This document shows, piece by piece, positions 52,425 to 62,004 of a stretch of 64,000 nt of DNA. The notes below the pieces were generated by a model. The model did not search any database and had not been told where the DNA came from. It saw only the letters and a program-made list of their open reading frames with translations. This stretch comes from Balneola vulgaris DSM 17893 (lineage in GTDB: Bacteria; Bacteroidota; Rhodothermia; Balneolales; Balneolaceae): assembly GCF_000375465.1 (NCBI RefSeq), contig NZ_AQXH01000001.1:1465338-1529337 (forward strand), in the 5' to 3' direction. The number at the start of each line of letters is the position of its first letter. Within the stretch, counting starts at the first letter, position 1. The translations under genes and the position numbers were made by a program.

Positions 52425-53735
52425 ATGATCCGTACCAATTTCATTGTGTTCATTTTTGTGTTGCTAAACGGCTGCTTAGGAAGCACAACTCCTACTGTTA
52501 CTGTTGAATGGGGAGCATCTCCTTGGACAGAAATACGAAAAGAGCGTGTAAATACTTTGCTTCCTCAAGCTATGGAAGCTGCGAATGTAGATGCGTGGAT
52601 TATCATTTGTCGTGAAAATAATAACGATCCACTTGCAGATCATGTGGGTGGCGAAAACGCTGGCGGAACCGCACTGTTTTTATTCTACAGAGATGGGTCT
52701 GGATTCCATTCTAAAGTGTATTCCCCGGTAGGTGAAGCAACGGCATTAGCCGACATGAAACTCCACGACGAGGTGATACCCATAGAACGCGGGCATTCTG
52801 CTCTTACTCAAGCGGCTGAGTTCATCAATGCTCAATCATTTAATACCATCGCAATCAATAGCAGCTCTAGCAATGCGCAAGCTGATGGGCTAACCCATAC
52901 TCAGTACAACAAGTTAGTTGATGCACTTGGCAAAAGCAGTGCTTCAAAACTAATATCTTCTGAAGAATTGGTATATGAGTGGCTTTCGATTAAGACACCT
53001 GATGAAGTAGAGATTATGAGAAAGGCGGCCGAATTAACCGCTAAATGGGAGCTTGAAGCCTACGAGCAAGTAGAACCCGGCGTATCTACGGATGCTGACA
53101 TCGCCAAATTCCTGAAAAAGAAAATGGAAGAGTATAAAGTTACCGATGCATGGTCGCCGGACCAAAACCCGAATGTAAATTCCGGACCAGATCGCGGTCA
53201 CTCGCATGCTACCGACAAGGTGATTATGCCCGGAGATGTCATCCAAATTGACTTTGGAATCAAACTCTACAACCGATGGGTAAGTGATATTCAACGCTTT
53301 GCCTATGTACTTAAAGATGGTGAAACGACAGCACCAGCTGATATTCAACATTATTGGGATTCTGCCAAACGTGGAAATCGTGCCGCATTTAAGGCCATGA
53401 AGCCTGGCGCAAAAGGCGTGGAAGTGGACGCCGCTCAACGTGCACTCATGAAAGAAGACGGTTCAGAATATGTAATGTGGAGTACTGGTCACCCAGTAGG
53501 ATATGTAGCTCACGATACCGGGCCAAACTTAGGAGGCTCTCAATCGCCAAGTGTACGTCCATCCTCTCAACGGGTGTTGAAAGCGGGCATGGTGTTCGCT
53601 TTTGATGGCTTCCATGCATGGACAAGAGAAGACGGCACCTTAAAAACTATCTCAGTTGAGGAAATGGCCGTAATCACCGAAAACGGTGCAGAATTTCTAA
53701 TTCCACCACAGGAAGAACTTGTACTGATTCAGTAA
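52425..53735 (+). CDS. M24-family Xaa-Pro peptidase, lipoprotein
   Basis: A 436-residue metallopeptidase of the prolidase/aminopeptidase P fold. The signal ends LLNGC with acceptor Cys17, so it is exported and anchored. The C-terminal catalytic domain has the metal ligands in VIQIDFGIKLYNRWVSDIQRFAY (Asp276, Asp288), GHPVGYVAHDTGPNLGG (His) and VEEMAVIT (Glu). The N-terminal creatinase-like domain includes VDAWIIICRENNNDPLADHVGGENAGGTALFLF. It should cleave proline-containing peptides in the periplasm. Its stop overlaps the next convergent gene by 7 bp. Confidence 0.9.
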   Translation: MIRTNFIVFIFVLLNGCLGSTTPTVTVEWGASPWTEIRKERVNTLLPQAMEAANVDAWIIICRENNNDPLADHVGGENAGGTALFLFYRDGSGFHSKVYSPVGEATALADMKLHDEVIPIERGHSALTQAAEFINAQSFNTIAINSSSSNAQADGLTHTQYNKLVDALGKSSASKLISSEELVYEWLSIKTPDEVEIMRKAAELTAKWELEAYEQVEPGVSTDADIAKFLKKKMEEYKVTDAWSPDQNPNVNSGPDRGHSHATDKVIMPGDVIQIDFGIKLYNRWVSDIQRFAYVLKDGETTAPADIQHYWDSAKRGNRAAFKAMKPGAKGVEVDAAQRALMKEDGSEYVMWSTGHPVGYVAHDTGPNLGGSQSPSVRPSSQRVLKAGMVFAFDGFHAWTREDGTLKTISVEEMAVITENGAEFLIPPQEELVLIQ

Positions 53736-54475
53736 TTGAAATCGAGTTCAATATCCCATTTTCCAGGCGCTGTTTTCGTCCATAGAATGAAATAGATACC
53801 GCCTGGACCTGAGGTATTATTCCCCGTGTAATAACGGCCAACTTCAATTACTTTATTGGCACTCAGTTGATATAGATATTTTTTGACTAGGTCTACAGAA
53901 TAGCTTTCCGACTCCATGTAAGCATATCTCTCTATGATTTCTTCCCATCCTAGTGAAAGTCGACCTGCCGAAAGGTAGGTCGCATCTTGTGTATACAATG
54001 CTTTAATATGGCGAGCTGGGTTATGTTGATTTGCAAGCTCAACCCACTCCTCTCTTCGAAGTCCGATTTCTTGTTCAGCAGCTACTTCTTTCCCAAACTC
54101 ATAAGGCTCATCGGTAGGTAGAACTACATCCATTTCTTTTTTCATTCCCTCTTTAGTATTCCGATAGGCGGTAATCATTAGCATCTCCTTTTGTTGGAGT
54201 GTATTCTCTACTGTGCCAATGGTTATGAATCGAACTGGATCGTGACTTAGATGTATCCTTAACTGATAATCAGATAGATGAGCGAGCAACGCTGCAGCCC
54301 CTTCTGGGTAGAGGAGATACCCTCTCTCCCATTGATAGGCGGAAACATCATTTCCTTGTTTAGCATCTTCCAACCAACGCGATTGAAGAGCTGAGAAATT
54401 TTCTTGAGCAACCGCACCCATTGCACAACTTGCCGCTATAAGTATTCCAAGACCTACTCTTTGAATCCACTTCAT
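53729..54475 (-). CDS. Exported protein with C-terminal NTF2-like (DUF4440/SnoaL-type) domain, function unknown
   Basis: A 248-residue protein with a signal peptide (cleavage near GAVAQ, residue 24). I recognise no family for the N-terminal 130 residues (YLLYPEGAAALLAHLSDYQLRIHLS). The C-terminal part (about 140-248) has the helix and curved-sheet pattern of NTF2-like proteins: EEWVELANQHNPARHIKALYTQDATYLSAGRLSLGWEEIIERYAYM, then VIEVGRYYTG and GIYFILWTKTAPGKWDIELDF. Such domains often bind small molecules. It converges on the M24 peptidase with a 7-bp overlap and lies 60 bp after mnmE on the same strand. Confidence 0.75.
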   Translation of the reverse strand: MKWIQRVGLGILIAASCAMGAVAQENFSALQSRWLEDAKQGNDVSAYQWERGYLLYPEGAAALLAHLSDYQLRIHLSHDPVRFITIGTVENTLQQKEMLMITAYRNTKEGMKKEMDVVLPTDEPYEFGKEVAAEQEIGLRREEWVELANQHNPARHIKALYTQDATYLSAGRLSLGWEEIIERYAYMESESYSVDLVKKYLYQLSANKVIEVGRYYTGNNTSGPGGIYFILWTKTAPGKWDIELDFNY

Positions 54476-54535
54476 ACCATCACTCCTTCTTTCTTGATTA
54501 CTAACTCACCCGAGGTGTAATCTAAACTTTAGGAA

Positions 54536-55909
54536 TTATTTTCCAATACAGAAGCGGGAAAAAATGGAATCTAGAATGTGTTCGTTTGTGATTTCACCTG
54601 TAACCGTACCTAATTCATTAAGCGCCGCTCTGAGGTCGATAGAAAGGAAATCGCCCGTCATACCTAAATCTAAGCCATTTAAGGCCGCTTGAATATGGCT
54701 TTGGGTTTTCTGTAGTGCATCGCGATGACGAGTAGAGGTCACTAACAAACTTGAAGCATCATAGTGCTTGTTTTCTAAGGCTCGGTCTTTGAGTAATTGC
54801 TTCAACTCTTTGATCTTTTCACCATCTATTGCTGAAATTTTTAAATCAAATTCCGTTCTCCACTCCTCATCAATTTCTTGATCTTTCTTCGTGCCTACTA
54901 AGATAAAAGGAGTTTCGCCTGCTCGTTTCTGGAAATCAGCAATCTCTTTGCGTTCATCGTCGGTGAAGGGATGGGATAAATCTTTTAAGTACACTACAAG
55001 GTCAGCTTGCTCAAATGCTTTTTGAGAACGCTTCACTCCTTCGGCTTCAACTACATCTAATGTTTCTCTTAAACCAGCTGTATCAATTAATTTGAATAAC
55101 AAACCGTCGTAATTCCAATCAGCATCAATGGTATCTCTTGTGGTGCCTGCAATATCGGTTACAATGGCCCGGTCGCTACCTACCAAGGTATTCAACAATG
55201 TCGATTTACCTGCATTTGGCCGACCAATCAACACCGTTTTCACTCCGTCTTTTACAATACGCCCTGTTTCGTAGGTCTCTAATAACGCCGAGATTTCTGA
55301 GTCTACATCCTGAAGTAATTGACGAAGCTGCTCCTTATTTGCGAATTCTACATCCTCTTCAATAAAATCGAGTTCCAGCTCAATCATGGCGGTAGCATCA
55401 ATGATTTGTTGGCGGAATTTCTTTACATGATCGCCTAATCGCCCTTCAAGCTGTTGATGTGCCGCGTCTACCGCTTTTATACTTTTGGCATGAATGATAT
55501 CTGCCACCGCTTCTGCTTGATCTAAGTCTAGTTTCCCATTCAAGAATGCACGCTGAGTGAATTCGCCAGCCTCGGCCGACTTCACCCCTAAGGCCAAGAT
55601 CGTTTCTAAAACCTTTTGAGTCACAAGTACACCACCATGGCAAGAAATCTCTACGGTCTCTTCTCCCGTGTATGACTTCGGCGACCTAAAAATCGATATC
55701 AAAACTTCATCAACGGGTAAACCTTTTTTGTCTACAATTTTGCCAAAATGCACAGTATGAGTAGGCTGTTCTACCAAAGGTTTTCCTTCGAAGGCTTGGT
55801 CTACTATAGAAATGGCATCTTTCCCCGAAACACGAATCACAGCTATTCCACCTTCACCGATGGGAGTAGCTATTGCAGCAATGGGAACTTTTTGTATAAT
55901 TGAAGTCAT
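54536..55909 (-). CDS. mnmE: tRNA uridine-5-carboxymethylaminomethyl modification GTPase
   Basis: A 457-residue GTPase that, with MnmG, modifies the wobble uridine of several tRNAs. The N-terminal folate-binding domain includes AAIATPIGEGGIAVIRVSG and SPKSYTGEETVEISCHGG. The G domain has GRPNAGKST (229-237), TDIAGTTRDT, DTAGLRET and a TKKD guanine motif. The C-terminus ends FSRFCIGK with the essential Cys. Length is standard. It is divergent from the outer-membrane protein gene by 47 bp. Confidence 0.97.
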   Translation of the reverse strand: MTSIIQKVPIAAIATPIGEGGIAVIRVSGKDAISIVDQAFEGKPLVEQPTHTVHFGKIVDKKGLPVDEVLISIFRSPKSYTGEETVEISCHGGVLVTQKVLETILALGVKSAEAGEFTQRAFLNGKLDLDQAEAVADIIHAKSIKAVDAAHQQLEGRLGDHVKKFRQQIIDATAMIELELDFIEEDVEFANKEQLRQLLQDVDSEISALLETYETGRIVKDGVKTVLIGRPNAGKSTLLNTLVGSDRAIVTDIAGTTRDTIDADWNYDGLLFKLIDTAGLRETLDVVEAEGVKRSQKAFEQADLVVYLKDLSHPFTDDERKEIADFQKRAGETPFILVGTKKDQEIDEEWRTEFDLKISAIDGEKIKELKQLLKDRALENKHYDASSLLVTSTRHRDALQKTQSHIQAALNGLDLGMTGDFLSIDLRAALNELGTVTGEITNEHILDSIFSRFCIGK

Positions 55910-55956
55910 ATTATAGGTATCATTCTTTTTTTCAAATATAAGCCTAATCTACAACT

Positions 55957-56673
55957 ATGAATAATCGTCTTCTTACCCTCACTGTATTTCTATTTTTACT
56001 TTTTCCGGCAATCACTAATGCCCAAAATGCCATAGCTCCAGATCGCCCGGGTGCTGGCTATAGTAGCTCCATTGTGGAATCGGGGTCGTTGTATCTTGAA
56101 GGTGGGGTTTTCACCGATACCGACTATACTGATTTTGGACAGCTTTTTATCAGAACTGGCTTAGCTCAAGATCTAGAACTTCAATTCAATCTTGGCTCTT
56201 TAGAATTTGTTGAAGGCAGAGATAAAGCCCTTGTAACTTCACAATCTATTGCCCTGAAGTATGGTTTTGGCACGTTTGGTGAAGATCAGAATATTAATTT
56301 TTCTGTGTTAGCCCGAATGAACCTCCCCTTTCTAAACGAAAACTACGAGTATTATTACACTCGCTTTCTGGCCATTGCTGATATTAGTTTAAATGATAAT
56401 TGGGGTGTAAATACGAACTTTGGTTATGGCGACTTCCTCAATGAGTTCGGAGACGGGAATTTTAATTTCAATTTCACTCCGGGAGTATCTTTGAATGAAA
56501 GCACATCGGCTTATTTCGGCTATGCCGTTACATTTGATAGCGACTTCAATAACTCGTTCTTAGAAGGTGGCCTTACGCATTTAGTGGATGAATCTTTGCA
56601 GTTAGATGCGGGCTTAATCTTAAATGATAATAACGACCTATTCTTGACCTTCGGTATTGCTAAGCGATTTTAG
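55957..56673 (+). CDS. Outer-membrane beta-barrel protein (MetA-pathway-type putative transporter)
   Basis: A 238-residue exported protein with a signal peptide ending near TNAQ (residue 23). The mature region begins APDRPGAGYSSSIVESGSLYLEGGVFTDTD and shows alternating aromatic strands typical of a small beta-barrel, ending in Phe (GIAKRF), the usual outer-membrane insertion signal. It resembles the family annotated as phenol MetA-pathway transporter, whose role is poorly known. It stands alone and ends before a bidirectional terminator. Confidence 0.8.
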   Translation: MNNRLLTLTVFLFLLFPAITNAQNAIAPDRPGAGYSSSIVESGSLYLEGGVFTDTDYTDFGQLFIRTGLAQDLELQFNLGSLEFVEGRDKALVTSQSIALKYGFGTFGEDQNINFSVLARMNLPFLNENYEYYYTRFLAIADISLNDNWGVNTNFGYGDFLNEFGDGNFNFNFTPGVSLNESTSAYFGYAVTFDSDFNNSFLEGGLTHLVDESLQLDAGLILNDNNDLFLTFGIAKRF

Positions 56674-56702
56674 ATCTAATTTATAGTTACATCATAGGCG
56701 CA

Positions 56703-56739
56703 TAAAAAAAGCCCCTTCACCAACATGAAGGGGCTTTTT
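56703..56739. terminator. Bidirectional terminator between the barrel gene and the peptide transporter
   Basis: AAAAAGCCCCTTCA and TGAAGGGGCTTTTT form a perfect 14-bp stem with a six-base loop. A/T runs flank both sides, and convergent genes end on either side. Confidence 0.93.
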
Positions 56740-56757
56740 AATTTCTTAGAAGTTGGA

Positions 56758-58314
56758 TTAGTGAACGTTGCCCATCATCTTTTTAATTGGCTTAGCCAAT
56801 AGTAACAAGAGTACACCAGCACCTACCGTTGTGTATACAATCATCATGTATTGGTCTGGCATCTGAGATAATGCTTCAGCACCGTCACCAGAAATCTCAC
56901 CACCTAAACGCCCAGCGATTAAGTTTCCAAGAGATACCGACATAAACCATACACCCATCATCTGGCTGTAGAATTTCTTTGGAGCCAGCTTGGTTGTTAA
57001 GCTCAATCCTACTGGACTTAAACTCAATTCACCGAAGGTGTGGAACATATAAGTGAGCAGTAACCAGGTTGGCGCTGCTAGTTCTCCAGAGGCTGCTACT
57101 TTAGCTGCGAAATACATCACTAAGAAGCCAATACCCAGTAGGATTAGACCAAGTGAGAATTTCACTGGAGATGAAGGATCTAAATTTCTTTTAGCTAACC
57201 ATACCCACATTGCACCGAATAATGGAGCGAAAATGATGATAAAGAGTGGGTTTACTGCTTGTAGTGCACCGGCTGGTATTAAAAATCCGAACACTTCACG
57301 ATCTGTAAAACGATCAGCGAAAAGGTTTAAAGTTGAACCCGCTTGCTCAAAACCAGACCAGAAGATGGCTGAGAATAGGAATACAATTCCAATCACATAC
57401 ACTTTCTTTTTCTCGGCTTCATCTAGGCCACCAAGCACAATTACATATCCTAAGAAGGCCAATGCTGCAGCTACAATTAAGTACCCTGAAATATCAGCGA
57501 TATACACCGCATCAACAGGTATTACCTTCATAAATGCCAATGCTAATAAACCAACAGCTACGAATACAACGCCATAAAGGCCTTTTTTCAGTTTTTCTCT
57601 AGAGGACAATTCTTCTTGAGTATCGGCAGCGGGCTCATCACCAACACCCACTAGGTATTGCTCTGTCATCTTGTATTGGATTAAACCAAATACCATAAAT
57701 AAACCAGCGGCTCCGAAGCCTAAGTGCCAGTTAACTTGCTCGCCTAAATAACTAGTGATAAGTGGAGCTAAAAATGCACCAATATTAATACCTGAGTAGA
57801 AAATTGAGAATCCAGCGTCACGCTTTGCACTTTCAGATTCTGGGTATAATGAACCTACAATAGAACTGATGTTTGGCTTCAATAAACCTGTACCAACTGC
57901 AATCAGTATCAAACCTATAAAGAATGGGAAGGTGTCGATATTTGTTACCATCGTTGCATCTGTAATTCCAGCAACATCTAAAATCCCAGGTATTGCCATC
58001 GTAAAATGACCTAGTGCGATTATGATACCGCCATACCACACCGATTTTTTTAAACCGAATAATCGATCGGCTAGATAACCGCCTGGAAGTGCTAGTATAT
58101 ACACCCCCATGGTATATAATCCATAAATCGCACCTGATGTTTGATCATCAAATGCTAAGCCGCCTTCCATTACCGACTTTGTCATAAAGAGGATGAGTAG
58201 AGCACGCATTCCGTAATAACTAAAACGCTCAAACATCTCTGTGAAGAACAGAGTAGCTAAGCCTCTTGGGTGCCCAAAAAATGTGGCTTTTTCGCCATTG
58301 GTCCCGTTTGCCAT
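56758..58314 (-). CDS. POT/PTR-family proton-dependent peptide transporter
   Basis: A 518-residue major-facilitator protein with 12-14 helices. The POT signature is clear: FFTEMFERFSYYGMRALLILFM (the ExxERF-type motif of TM1), GGYLADRLFG between helices 2 and 3, and FSIFYSGINIGAFLAPLITSYLG (PTR2 motif). Such proteins take up di- and tripeptides with protons. Together with the M20 dipeptidase and the M24 Xaa-Pro peptidase in this window it fits a peptide-using lifestyle. No promoter was identified in the 156 bp upstream. Confidence 0.93.
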   Translation of the reverse strand: MANGTNGEKATFFGHPRGLATLFFTEMFERFSYYGMRALLILFMTKSVMEGGLAFDDQTSGAIYGLYTMGVYILALPGGYLADRLFGLKKSVWYGGIIIALGHFTMAIPGILDVAGITDATMVTNIDTFPFFIGLILIAVGTGLLKPNISSIVGSLYPESESAKRDAGFSIFYSGINIGAFLAPLITSYLGEQVNWHLGFGAAGLFMVFGLIQYKMTEQYLVGVGDEPAADTQEELSSREKLKKGLYGVVFVAVGLLALAFMKVIPVDAVYIADISGYLIVAAALAFLGYVIVLGGLDEAEKKKVYVIGIVFLFSAIFWSGFEQAGSTLNLFADRFTDREVFGFLIPAGALQAVNPLFIIIFAPLFGAMWVWLAKRNLDPSSPVKFSLGLILLGIGFLVMYFAAKVAASGELAAPTWLLLTYMFHTFGELSLSPVGLSLTTKLAPKKFYSQMMGVWFMSVSLGNLIAGRLGGEISGDGAEALSQMPDQYMMIVYTTVGAGVLLLLLAKPIKKMMGNVH

Positions 58315-58470
58315 ATATTGCCTTATTATAGTTTTTGGTAAAATATTCTAAAGTTGATGATGATACCTAAACCCGTACATTGGTGCAAGGAAGGATTCAC
58401 CCTTTTCAAGCGTGTATGTAACCCTAATGCATTTTATACGTTAGTACGCATCAACAAACTCTTCTAACCT

Positions 58471-58941
58471 ATGGAACTTCTATTTATTGGCCTCGGCGTT
58501 ATTTTAATCATTGTTGGTATCATCGGTGCTTTTTTACCGGTTATGCCGGGCTTACCCTTCAGCTATCTTGCCCTTGTTATACTGCAGCTGGTATCCTCTC
58601 CATTCACCACTCGCTTTATGGTATTATGGTTGGTGATTGTAGCCGTTCTCATGATTCTAGATAATGTATTACCAACTTGGGGTACTAAGAAGTTTGGCGG
58701 TACCGCTTATGGAGTGTGGGGAAGTATCATCGGGTTAATTGTAGGATTTTTCTTCCCACCAGTTGGCTTTGTAGTGGGGCCATTAGTCGGTGCTTTTGCC
58801 GGAGAAATTATTGGGGGAAGTAAAACCGATAAAGCCATGAAGGCTGCCATTGGCTCGTTCTTGGGGTTTGCTATGGCAACAGGGCTTAAAGTTGGGGCCG
58901 CGTGTTTAATGGGCTTTTATTACTTCAAAGCCATTCTATAA
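58471..58941 (+). CDS. DUF456-family membrane protein
   Basis: A 156-residue protein made of four or five helices with Gly-rich turns: GLGVILIIVGIIGAFLPVMPGLPFSYLALVIL, VWGSIIGLIVGFFFPPVGFVVGPLVGAFAGEIIGG and AAIGSFLGFAMATGLKVGAACLMG. This is the DUF456 (YqgC-type) pattern. Function is unknown; the glycine-zipper helices resemble small membrane-perturbing or glycine-zipper proteins. Divergent from the peptide transporter, and converging on the histidine kinase with 1 bp between stops. Confidence 0.88.
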   Translation: MELLFIGLGVILIIVGIIGAFLPVMPGLPFSYLALVILQLVSSPFTTRFMVLWLVIVAVLMILDNVLPTWGTKKFGGTAYGVWGSIIGLIVGFFFPPVGFVVGPLVGAFAGEIIGGSKTDKAMKAAIGSFLGFAMATGLKVGAACLMGFYYFKAIL

Positions 58942-58942
58942 T

Positions 58943-60931
58943 CTACTTCGAGCCTAGGGTGCTGCTAATCCCTTTGATATTACTTTTCTCAAAACTGAAT
59001 TGAATCATGGCTCCATCATCGTTGCTTACTTCAATGGTAGCGTCTAGTTGAGATATCAATGTTTGGATAATTACACTCCCCATTGAACCGTCGTTTGTAG
59101 TTAAGAAATTAGCGGGTAAGCCTTTGCCGTTATCACTTACCTCAACAAACACTTTGTTTTCTTTTTGGAATGTATTCAGTTGAATTTTACCCCCATTCTC
59201 ATCAAAGGCATGCTTAACGGAGTTCACAATCAATTCATTTAAAATTAGTGCACAAGGCACCGCCTGATTAACATTAATTGTTAATGGCTCGATATTTAAA
59301 TGTACACTCACATTCTTCGCTATTATTTGCCCATCTTCTAATCCGCTAATCAAATCCTCGATATACTCTTTAAAGTCAATATCACTTAAAGACTCTGCCA
59401 TATATAATTTCTCATGAATCAGAGCGATAGATTTGATCCTAGTTATACTCTCCGTTAACACTTGATCCAATTCCGAGTTGGAAGAACTAAACTGTTGTAA
59501 CTGCAAAAAGCCTGAAACTACCGCTAGGTTATTTTTAACACGGTGATGTATTTCTTGAAGAAGCACCTCTTTCTCTTGAAGGGATTCCTCCAATTTAGAC
59601 TGTGCATTAATTTGCTTGGTTAAATCAGTACCTACGATCTGAACCGCGTTCTTTCCTTGATACTTAACAGGCACCGATTTTATTTGAAGAAATCGGTATT
59701 TACCGTCAGGGCCTAAAATTTTATGAATAATTGGGTCTACCTGTTCGCCCTTGATAACTTTTGCGATTCGCTCACGGGCGATTGTTTCTTTCTCTACCTT
59801 AATGATTTCAAACAATGACTTCCCAATAAAGTATTCTGGCGGAGCTCCATACATCCGAGCGCCTGCATTGTTTAGAAACTTAATTTCGAGATCTTGTATG
59901 ATCAGAATGAGATCGGGGTCATTTTGAACTAGGTTTTCCCATCTACTTTCATCCTCAACATTTTTGGTAACGTCCATCACTGTTGAAATCATCAAGTTCT
60001 GGTCGCGTACGGGAATGGCTTTATTATCTACATATTTTTGCTCGCCATCTTGTGTTACAATCGGTATGCGCTGCCAGTTCATTCTTTCAACTTCACCAGA
60101 AGCCATATCAGTGAGCACTTTTCGTTTTATTTCCCTTCTATATTCCTCGCTAGGATATACAACATCAAAAAAACTATCTACATCTTTTAGAGTTTCTTTA
60201 GGCCATCCATAAATTTCCGAAAACTGCTCATTCATTAAATACACTTGCCCGTCATCAATTGTATTTACAGCAACACCTATTGGCAAGTTATTCAAAGTTT
60301 GTTCAATAAAGTTATTACGCTTTTGCAGTTCTAGCTCATGCTCTGTTGAATCAGTAATGTCGTGAATGATGCCATATACACCTTTCACTTGATCTGATTT
60401 ATCCTTTATAGTGCTAATAAGTGCACGCACATATTTAACATTGCCCTGCTCTGTAGTTAACTGCAGATCTTCCTTGTAAGAAATATTTGTAGCAATTACC
60501 GACTTAACAATTTCTTCTAGGCTTTCATCGCTTTGCTGGAAATAGCGTTTCATCAAAATTTGGTAGGGCGGAGGACCATCTTTTGCATCTCGCTCAAAGA
60601 TCTCAAACATTGTTGGAGACCACTTTACACTGTCGGTAGCAAGATTGTATTCCCAATCACCAATTATTGCAAGTCGCTGCATTTCCAAGTATCGAACTTT
60701 ATCATGCTTGAATGATTGGTACCATATTTGAATAAGGGCGTACAAGCCTACACTAGTAATGCCTACATACAACCAACCTTTTAATGTCTGAATAGTGGTT
60801 AATAGCGCAGTATCTATTACAAAATGAGCGAGGATTCTATCCGTGAAGAGTATCCATAAAACAGCTATCACCAAATAAATTAGAGCTATTTTGGCAGCCG
60901 ACAGAGTCCGAAATGTATTTAATAAGTTCAT
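58943..60931 (-). CDS. PAS-domain sensor histidine kinase (HisKA_2/HWE type)
   Basis: A 662-residue membrane sensor. Two N-terminal helices (about 12-32 and 50-72) enclose a short periplasmic loop. At least three PAS/PAC modules follow (near 85-200, 205-325 and 330-440), with IHDITDSTEHELELQKRN and VDVTK-type PAC ends. The kinase core starts LLQEIHHRVKNNLAVVSGFLQLQQ, the H box of the HisKA_2 class, then the ATPase N and G boxes (ALILNELIVNSVKHAF, VSDNGKGLP). No response regulator gene adjoins it, so it is an orphan. The signal is unknown. Confidence 0.9.
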   Translation of the reverse strand: MNLLNTFRTLSAAKIALIYLVIAVLWILFTDRILAHFVIDTALLTTIQTLKGWLYVGITSVGLYALIQIWYQSFKHDKVRYLEMQRLAIIGDWEYNLATDSVKWSPTMFEIFERDAKDGPPPYQILMKRYFQQSDESLEEIVKSVIATNISYKEDLQLTTEQGNVKYVRALISTIKDKSDQVKGVYGIIHDITDSTEHELELQKRNNFIEQTLNNLPIGVAVNTIDDGQVYLMNEQFSEIYGWPKETLKDVDSFFDVVYPSEEYRREIKRKVLTDMASGEVERMNWQRIPIVTQDGEQKYVDNKAIPVRDQNLMISTVMDVTKNVEDESRWENLVQNDPDLILIIQDLEIKFLNNAGARMYGAPPEYFIGKSLFEIIKVEKETIARERIAKVIKGEQVDPIIHKILGPDGKYRFLQIKSVPVKYQGKNAVQIVGTDLTKQINAQSKLEESLQEKEVLLQEIHHRVKNNLAVVSGFLQLQQFSSSNSELDQVLTESITRIKSIALIHEKLYMAESLSDIDFKEYIEDLISGLEDGQIIAKNVSVHLNIEPLTINVNQAVPCALILNELIVNSVKHAFDENGGKIQLNTFQKENKVFVEVSDNGKGLPANFLTTNDGSMGSVIIQTLISQLDATIEVSNDDGAMIQFSFEKSNIKGISSTLGSK

Positions 60932-61096
60932 TATTATTAGTTGCTCAACTAGCTACCCAAATTTTTTCTATCTGTATTTTTAGCTGACCTTGCCTTCTCC
61001 TACCTATTACTTTCCACTTAATGAAGTGCGTGTATTGCTATGTTATCGACAATGTTGTTACAATTTCAAATGAATCGAGCTTTTTATTTTTTAAGC

Positions 61097-61531
61097 TCAA
61101 TCTCTGTCATTTTTATATGACTTCTTAAATAGCTTCTTTAGTGCATAAATTCCGATGGCTATGCACATAATTGCCATACTTCCGAAAATTAACCTTGCTA
61201 GCAGCACATTCGTTTCATCACCTAGTAAAGGAAGTCCTCCAGAAAAGTCTTTCGCATCACCAAAGATTGAAACCCAAAGCCCAATGGCTGCCATTCCAAA
61301 AACAATTATGGCTGCAAAGATGTGGTTGTATGGATTTTTTTCACCCAAATAAATCATGATTCCAGCGCTTATAAAAATAAATCCACATAGGCGAATAACC
61401 CATAAAGGTGCATTAATGCTTTCTTCAGGTGCTTCAATAATGGACATTCCAACTAAAAGCATTAGCAGCCCCATTAAAACAAATAGACCTGAGAATATTA
61501 TTAATTGTTTACCCGAAAAATTTTGAGGCAT
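61097..61531 (-). CDS. Hypothetical four-helix membrane protein
   Basis: A 144-residue protein that I do not recognise. Four hydrophobic helices (about 10-28, 44-62, 68-88 and 108-130) are joined by short loops, one containing GDAKDFSGGLPLLGDETN. The C-terminus is basic (KKLFKKSYKNDRD) and therefore cytoplasmic. It stands alone between the histidine kinase (165 bp away, same strand) and the divergent zinc-finger gene. Confidence 0.75.
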   Translation of the reverse strand: MPQNFSGKQLIIFSGLFVLMGLLMLLVGMSIIEAPEESINAPLWVIRLCGFIFISAGIMIYLGEKNPYNHIFAAIIVFGMAAIGLWVSIFGDAKDFSGGLPLLGDETNVLLARLIFGSMAIMCIAIGIYALKKLFKKSYKNDRD

Positions 61532-61622
61532 AGTAAACTCACTGAAATTGATTTAGATTATTGCCATATGAACACTAACCTTACTGTTGCCAAACGTAGA
61601 GTTTAATGCATAAAACTGAATT

Positions 61623-61955
61623 ATGACTTCAAAACAAAAACAGCAATTGGAAGAACTGGTTCATGAAAAAATGAGCCAAACAAAGCAGCTTATTGCTGAA
61701 CTTGAGGAGCTTACGAAGCCTATCCCACTTGATGCCTCCATTGGTCGAATATCTAGAATGGACGCTATCAACAATAAAACCATTAATGAAGCCTCATTAC
61801 GTGACAAAAAGAATCAGCTCAAAAAGTTAGAAAGAGCTCTTGAGAACCTACCTAAAAAAGATTTTGGTGTTTGTACGCGTTGTGGCAACAACATCCCCTT
61901 TGGGCGACTTGAGTATATGCCCTATACCACTCGTTGTGTAGCATGTGTGGGATAA
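61623..61955 (+). CDS. TraR/DksA-type C4 zinc-finger protein
   Basis: A 110-residue protein. A helical N-terminal coiled coil (about 4-80; QLEELVHEKMSQTKQLIAELEEL) is followed by the C4 zinc finger CTRCGNNIPFGRLEYMPYTTRCVACVG, with all four cysteines in CxxC-CxxC pairs. Members bind the RNA polymerase secondary channel and modulate initiation, in DksA's case with ppGpp. The coiled-coil tip lacks an obvious DxxDxA motif, so its mode of action may differ from DksA. It precedes a DMT transporter by 49 bp on the same strand. Confidence 0.88.
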   Translation: MTSKQKQQLEELVHEKMSQTKQLIAELEELTKPIPLDASIGRISRMDAINNKTINEASLRDKKNQLKKLERALENLPKKDFGVCTRCGNNIPFGRLEYMPYTTRCVACVG

Positions 61956-62004
61956 AATTTTCTTCTCTATTCCATCTCAACTTTGGTAGGCGTATCATTG
62001 CACG

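Noticed and set aside
57053-57577. A 174-residue plus-strand open frame
   Set aside because: It is antisense to the peptide transporter gene, whose protein has clear family motifs across the same region; no start signal or homology.
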